Positions 62,496-64,000 of a stretch of 64,000 bases of DNA are shown here, piece by piece. The translations under genes were made by a program, and so were the position numbers. The stretch is from the NCBI GenBank assembly GCA_011523825.1, contig WTFX01000011.1:1-64000 (forward strand). Direction: 5' to 3'. The notes beneath the pieces are model-generated. The model was not told the origin of the DNA. It was given only the letters and a program-made list of their open reading frames with translations, and searched no databases. Each line of letters opens with the position of its first letter. The first letter of the stretch is position 1. This DNA comes from Microthrixaceae bacterium (GTDB lineage: Bacteria; Actinomycetota; Acidimicrobiia; Acidimicrobiales; Poriferisodalaceae).

Positions 62496-63413
62496 ATGGA
62501 ATGGGGAGTCACTCTGCCGCACTTGGGCCGTATCGGATCCCGGGATGGCCTCATCACGTTCGCTTCGGAAGTCGACCGGCTCGGATTCGCTTCGGGCTGG
62601 GCCTCAGATCATGTCTGCTGGCCGGCCGAGCTGGTGTCGAAGTACCCGTACTCCGACGACGGCTCGTTCCCGGCGCCGCCGAAGACGGGATGGCTCGACC
62701 CCATCGGGACACTGCTGTTCGTTGCCGCCGTCACCGAGAATCTGCGGCTGGGCTTCAGCGTGCTGATCCTGCCGTACCGGCCGCCGGTGGAGACGGCGAA
62801 GCGTCTCGCCACCATCGATGTGCTGTCGAACGGCCGGCTGATCCTGGGCGTGGGCGTGGGTTGGATGCGCGAGGAAGCCGAAGTGCTGGGCATGCCGTGG
62901 GATCGCCGAGGCAAGCGCTCAGACGAGCAGCTCGAGGTATTCCGGACACTGTTCACCGAGGACGATCCGAGCTTCGACGGCGAGTTCTACTCGTTCCCCG
63001 CCGTCGGCTTCGAGCCCAAGCCGGTGCAGGATCCGGTGCCAGTGTGGGTCGGCGGCAACACGGCCGCCGCCTACCGGCGAGTGGCACAGCACGGGCACGG
63101 CTTCCATGCGGCATTCGAAACGCTCGATGATGTCGCTGCCGGCTGGAGCCAAGTGGGTGATGCGTGCGATGCGGCGGGCCGCGACCGCAGCGAGATCACC
63201 CTGTCGCTGCGCTACTACCTCGATCCGGCGTCGGCGATGAAGCCCGAGGTGTCGGTGGCGGGCAGCACCGAGCAGATGATCGACATGGTGGGTCGCGTCG
63301 CAGAGGCGGGGGTGACGCATTTCGTGCTGGATCCGGTGGCGCGCGGCGGCATCGAAGGCCGCTTGGATGCGCTGAGCGCCTTCATGGCCGACGTCGCGCC
63401 TCACTTCGCCTAG
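62496..63413 (+). CDS. LLM class F420-dependent oxidoreductase
   Basis: A 305-residue luciferase-like oxidoreductase starting MEWGVTLPHLGRIGSRDG. Blocks include VDRLGFASGWASDHVCWP, then LRLGFSVLILPYRPPVETAKRLATIDVLSNGRLILGVGVGWMREE and PVPVWVGGNTAAAYRRVAQHGHGFH, close to the TIGR03619 group. The start follows a TAGCGT box. It is the sixth LLM gene in the window and has no obvious operon partner. Confidence 0.87.
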   Translation: MEWGVTLPHLGRIGSRDGLITFASEVDRLGFASGWASDHVCWPAELVSKYPYSDDGSFPAPPKTGWLDPIGTLLFVAAVTENLRLGFSVLILPYRPPVETAKRLATIDVLSNGRLILGVGVGWMREEAEVLGMPWDRRGKRSDEQLEVFRTLFTEDDPSFDGEFYSFPAVGFEPKPVQDPVPVWVGGNTAAAYRRVAQHGHGFHAAFETLDDVAAGWSQVGDACDAAGRDRSEITLSLRYYLDPASAMKPEVSVAGSTEQMIDMVGRVAEAGVTHFVLDPVARGGIEGRLDALSAFMADVAPHFA

Positions 63414-63515
63414 CGCCTGCAGCTTCCCGCTCTTGCTCGCTGTGGCGCTCGGGCCACGGTCGAGCCGAGCGGCCCGGCTTCCGACTGCCATCGGCACACG
63501 GGCAGACTCTGGACT

Positions 63516-64000
63516 GTGCTGTGGGCATCCTCGCTCGCCAAGTCGTACCCGCCGCGGCGGCTGTTTGCCGGCGTGGATGTACAACTCGCGGCCGGTCGGC
63601 GTATCGCACTGGTGGGCGGCAACGGGATCGGCAAGACGACCTTGCTGGAGATACTGGCCGGCATCAACGAGCCCGACGAGGGCGAGGTCCACCGCCAGAG
63701 CGGGCTGACGATCGGTTACCTGCCCCAGGAGCTCGCTGAGATCGCCGAAGGCACCGTGCTCGAGGCGACGCTGGCCGGAGCGGGTGACATCACCGCTATG
63801 ACGGCCGAGCTTCGATCGCTGGAGGCGAGGCTGGCCGAGGTCGACGCAGCCGACCATCACGACGTGCTCGCCCGCTACGGAGAGCTGGAGGCCCACTTTC
63901 GCCAGATCGGCGGTTACGGCTTCGAAGCCGAAGCTCACCGCGTGCTCGCGGGCTTGGGCTTTGCGGCCGATGATGCGCACCGCCCGGTGGCGCAGCTGTC
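63516..64000 (+). CDS. ABC-F family ATPase, N-terminal part (runs off the window)
   Basis: The first ~161 residues of a duplicated-ATPase (ABC-F) protein; these act on ribosomes in translation or antibiotic protection. GTG 63516 opens a frame reading VLWASSLAKSYPPRRLFAGV, with Walker A ALVGGNGIGKTTLLEILAG and the Q-loop IGYLPQELAEI. A charged helical insert follows (MTAELRSLEARLAEVDAAD). The frame stops at the window edge just at the start of the signature (VAQLS). There is no sign of membrane helices. Start is plausible but not proven. Confidence 0.8.
   Translation, partial: MLWASSLAKSYPPRRLFAGVDVQLAAGRRIALVGGNGIGKTTLLEILAGINEPDEGEVHRQSGLTIGYLPQELAEIAEGTVLEATLAGAGDITAMTAELRSLEARLAEVDAADHHDVLARYGELEAHFRQIGGYGFEAEAHRVLAGLGFAADDAHRPVAQL

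Overview
The window is 64 kb of high-GC chromosomal DNA. It suggests an uncultivated actinobacterium, most likely of the class Acidimicrobiia. The signs are six LLM-type (F420/flavin) oxidoreductases, a CaiB-type CoA transferase, acyl-CoA dehydrogenases, two P450s, many GTG starts, and a recurring TAGNNT box 6-8 nt upstream of start codons, which is how leaderless actinobacterial promoters look. No rRNA, tRNA or CRISPR array was seen. The assignment rests on gene content and style, not on a marker gene.

Layout. 1-3 kb: a TRAP-type solute-binding lipoprotein with a Tat signal, an LLM oxidoreductase and a small retropepsin-like protein. 3-10 kb: an AddB-like/AddA-like helicase-nuclease pair for double-strand-break repair. 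10-14.8 kb (minus): amidase, LLM oxidoreductase, and an ECF sigma factor with its membrane partner; the sigma gene has an ECF-type promoter of its own. 14.8-20.7 kb (minus): a five-gene set (MFS importer, P450, LLM oxidoreductase, TauD-type dioxygenase, CaiB-type CoA transferase) that looks like one catabolic route. 20.8-28 kb (plus): a pyrimidine/hydantoin degradation set (nitrilase-type amidohydrolase, dihydropyrimidinase, LLM oxidoreductase) followed by a complete ABC importer with an NMT1/ThiY-like binding protein, closed by a strong hairpin. 28-31 kb: a solitary replication-relaxation-like protein and a polytopic molybdenum oxidoreductase. 31-41 kb: P450, AhpD-like protein, enoyl-CoA hydratase, hydrolase, SDRs, acyl-CoA dehydrogenase, biotin-dependent carboxylase beta subunit, zinc alcohol dehydrogenase and thioesterase, a fatty-acid/aromatic-acid style degradation neighbourhood. 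41-47.4 kb: exopolyphosphatase, secreted 5'-nucleotidase with a LysM domain, and an MMPL exporter.

47.4-54.06 kb is the most unusual part: an island between the MMPL gene and a YbaK-type deacylase gene. It holds a two-gene operon (a small protein with an SGHY motif, overlapping a 1468-aa protein with a restriction-endonuclease-like N-terminal region) and, convergent to it, a phosphoribosyltransferase-like protein of a type found in conflict systems. Its base composition and codon use differ from the neighbours. The last ~97 bp of the MMPL coding region is present again at the right edge, and the 3' end of the YbaK gene is present three times (one short, one degenerate, one intact). This looks like a repeatedly used insertion hotspot carrying an undescribed or poorly described defence module. 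No integrase or transposase is present.

54-64 kb returns to core-like content: YbaK deacylase, LLM oxidoreductase, acyl-CoA dehydrogenase, FAD-linked oxidase, two tandem paralogous ABC substrate-binding lipoproteins with unusual Met/Glu/Asp-rich linkers, another LLM oxidoreductase, and the start of an ABC-F ATPase that runs off the window. All domain names below come from reading motifs by eye; no database search was run.
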